The notes below the pieces were generated by a model. The model was not told the origin of the DNA, did no database searches, and saw nothing but the letters and a program-made list of their open reading frames with translations. 64,000 nucleotides of DNA from Prado023 sp963798745 (GTDB lineage: Bacteria > Actinomycetota > Actinomycetes > S36-B12 > CAIYMF01), in contig CAWCUF010000002.1 in NCBI GenBank assembly GCA_963798745.1, positions 1 to 64,000 of the forward strand, written 5' to 3'. Below are positions 63,599 through 64,000 of this stretch, one piece after another. Each line of letters starts with the position of its first letter. Within the stretch, counting starts at the first letter, position 1. The position numbers and the translations under genes were made by a program.

Positions 63599-64000
63599 TC
63601 AGAGCTGTCCGAGCAGCTCGTTCTTCTTGACCTCGTAGTCCTCGGCGCTGATCGCGCCACTGTCGCGCAGCTCAGCCAGTCGGGCGATGGTGTCGGTGAT
63701 CTCCTGCGCTGAGGGCCGCGCGACCGGGCTGGGCGCGCCCGGGGACTGCTGGGCGGCCAGGACGGCCTCGGCGATGGTGCGGGCGTCCTGCTGCTCGAAG
63801 ATCTGCTTCTCGTCGAGGATCGCGCGGCGGAACTCCATCGGCATGCGCATGGCCGTGTAGGTGATGTCGGACTGGTCGGCCGCAGTGCTCACCCGCAGCG
63901 TGCCGTAGCCCATCCACCGACCCACCAGCGGCTGCTCGATGGTGATGTCGTTGATCTTCTCCAGGGCCGAGCCGTCGGCGGACTTGTTCAGGATGCCGCT
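63599..64000 (-). CDS. PH-like/SHOCT-domain protein, N-terminus beyond the window
   Basis: The frame is open to the window edge (133 residues seen). The visible start of the sequence, NKSADGSALEKINDITIEQP then GRWMGYGTLRVSTAADQSD, is the end of a bacterial PH-like (bPH_2) domain. After a linker, the C-terminal ITDTIARLAELRDSGAISAE and DYEVKKNELL is a SHOCT motif, a short oligomerisation helix pair. The earlier ATG at 63925 is internal and not the start. It is convergent with pdxH. Confidence 0.85.
   Translation of the reverse strand, partial: SGILNKSADGSALEKINDITIEQPLVGRWMGYGTLRVSTAADQSDITYTAMRMPMEFRRAILDEKQIFEQQDARTIAEAVLAAQQSPGAPSPVARPSAQEITDTIARLAELRDSGAISAEDYEVKKNELLGQL

Overview
The window is high-GC DNA in which GTG and TTG starts are common and many promoters sit about six bases upstream of the start codon, an arrangement that gives leaderless transcripts. 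The gene set (FurA-KatG pair, LexA-boxed DUF222/HNH gene, DUF3263, DUF3027 and DUF2530 proteins, XPB helicase with its helicase-associated partner, RNase J, MMPL transporter, HrcA/CIRCE-controlled GroEL) points to an actinobacterium. The sequence does not identify the genus. It reads as chromosome with one eroded accessory block and several scattered pseudogenes. No CRISPR array, rRNA or complete tRNA was seen.

Left part, about 1-11.8 kb: a large secreted subtilase, a zinc-ribbon mini-protein and an MDR oxidoreductase are followed by an accessory zone. In order it holds a probable ORF-less group II intron (about 5626-6481), small or frameshifted ORFs, a cupin protein, an intact Fic-domain protein, the 3' half of a tRNA-Thr(TGU) next to short direct repeats (a likely integration scar), a degraded fragment of unknown family, and a decayed MazEF-type toxin-antitoxin pair whose toxin has a frameshift.

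Middle part, about 11.8-42.3 kb: NAD-malic enzyme; a SWIM-protein/SNF2-helicase operon; prfC (release factor 3) behind a leader with two competing hairpins and a coupled 29-codon ORF; RNase J; an MMPL transporter with its TetR regulator and palindromic half-sites; a cluster of short palindromic repeats; a pseudogene joining a P-type ATPase fragment to a PaiB-like fragment; DUF2254 and DUF1801 proteins; furA-katG under a FurA-type box; two coupled Gfo/Idh/MocA oxidoreductases; an HSL-type esterase; an aldo/keto reductase with an internal deletion; UDP-sugar pyrophosphorylase; a class III aminotransferase; an ABC-F protein with a short leader peptide; a thioesterase; and the kbl-tdh threonine-degradation operon.

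Right part, about 42.3-64 kb: a broken GT87-like glycosyltransferase; a 57-residue protein coupled to a membrane-anchored alpha/beta hydrolase; a DUF222/HNH nuclease behind a sigma-70-like promoter with a perfect LexA box; DUF3263 and HEXXH proteins; a membrane alpha/beta hydrolase; a solitary groEL under two CIRCE operators; then a typical actinobacterial core run of XPB helicase, helicase-associated protein, small membrane protein, cold-shock protein, lipoprotein, DUF3027, a 27-residue membrane peptide, DUF2530, a secreted propeller-like protein, serC, citrate synthase, pdxH and a SHOCT-domain protein cut by the window edge.

The best leads for something undescribed are the prfC leader, the ABC-F leader peptide, the ORF-less intron and the remains of the mobile element around the Fic gene. 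All family names come from reading motifs, not from database searches.
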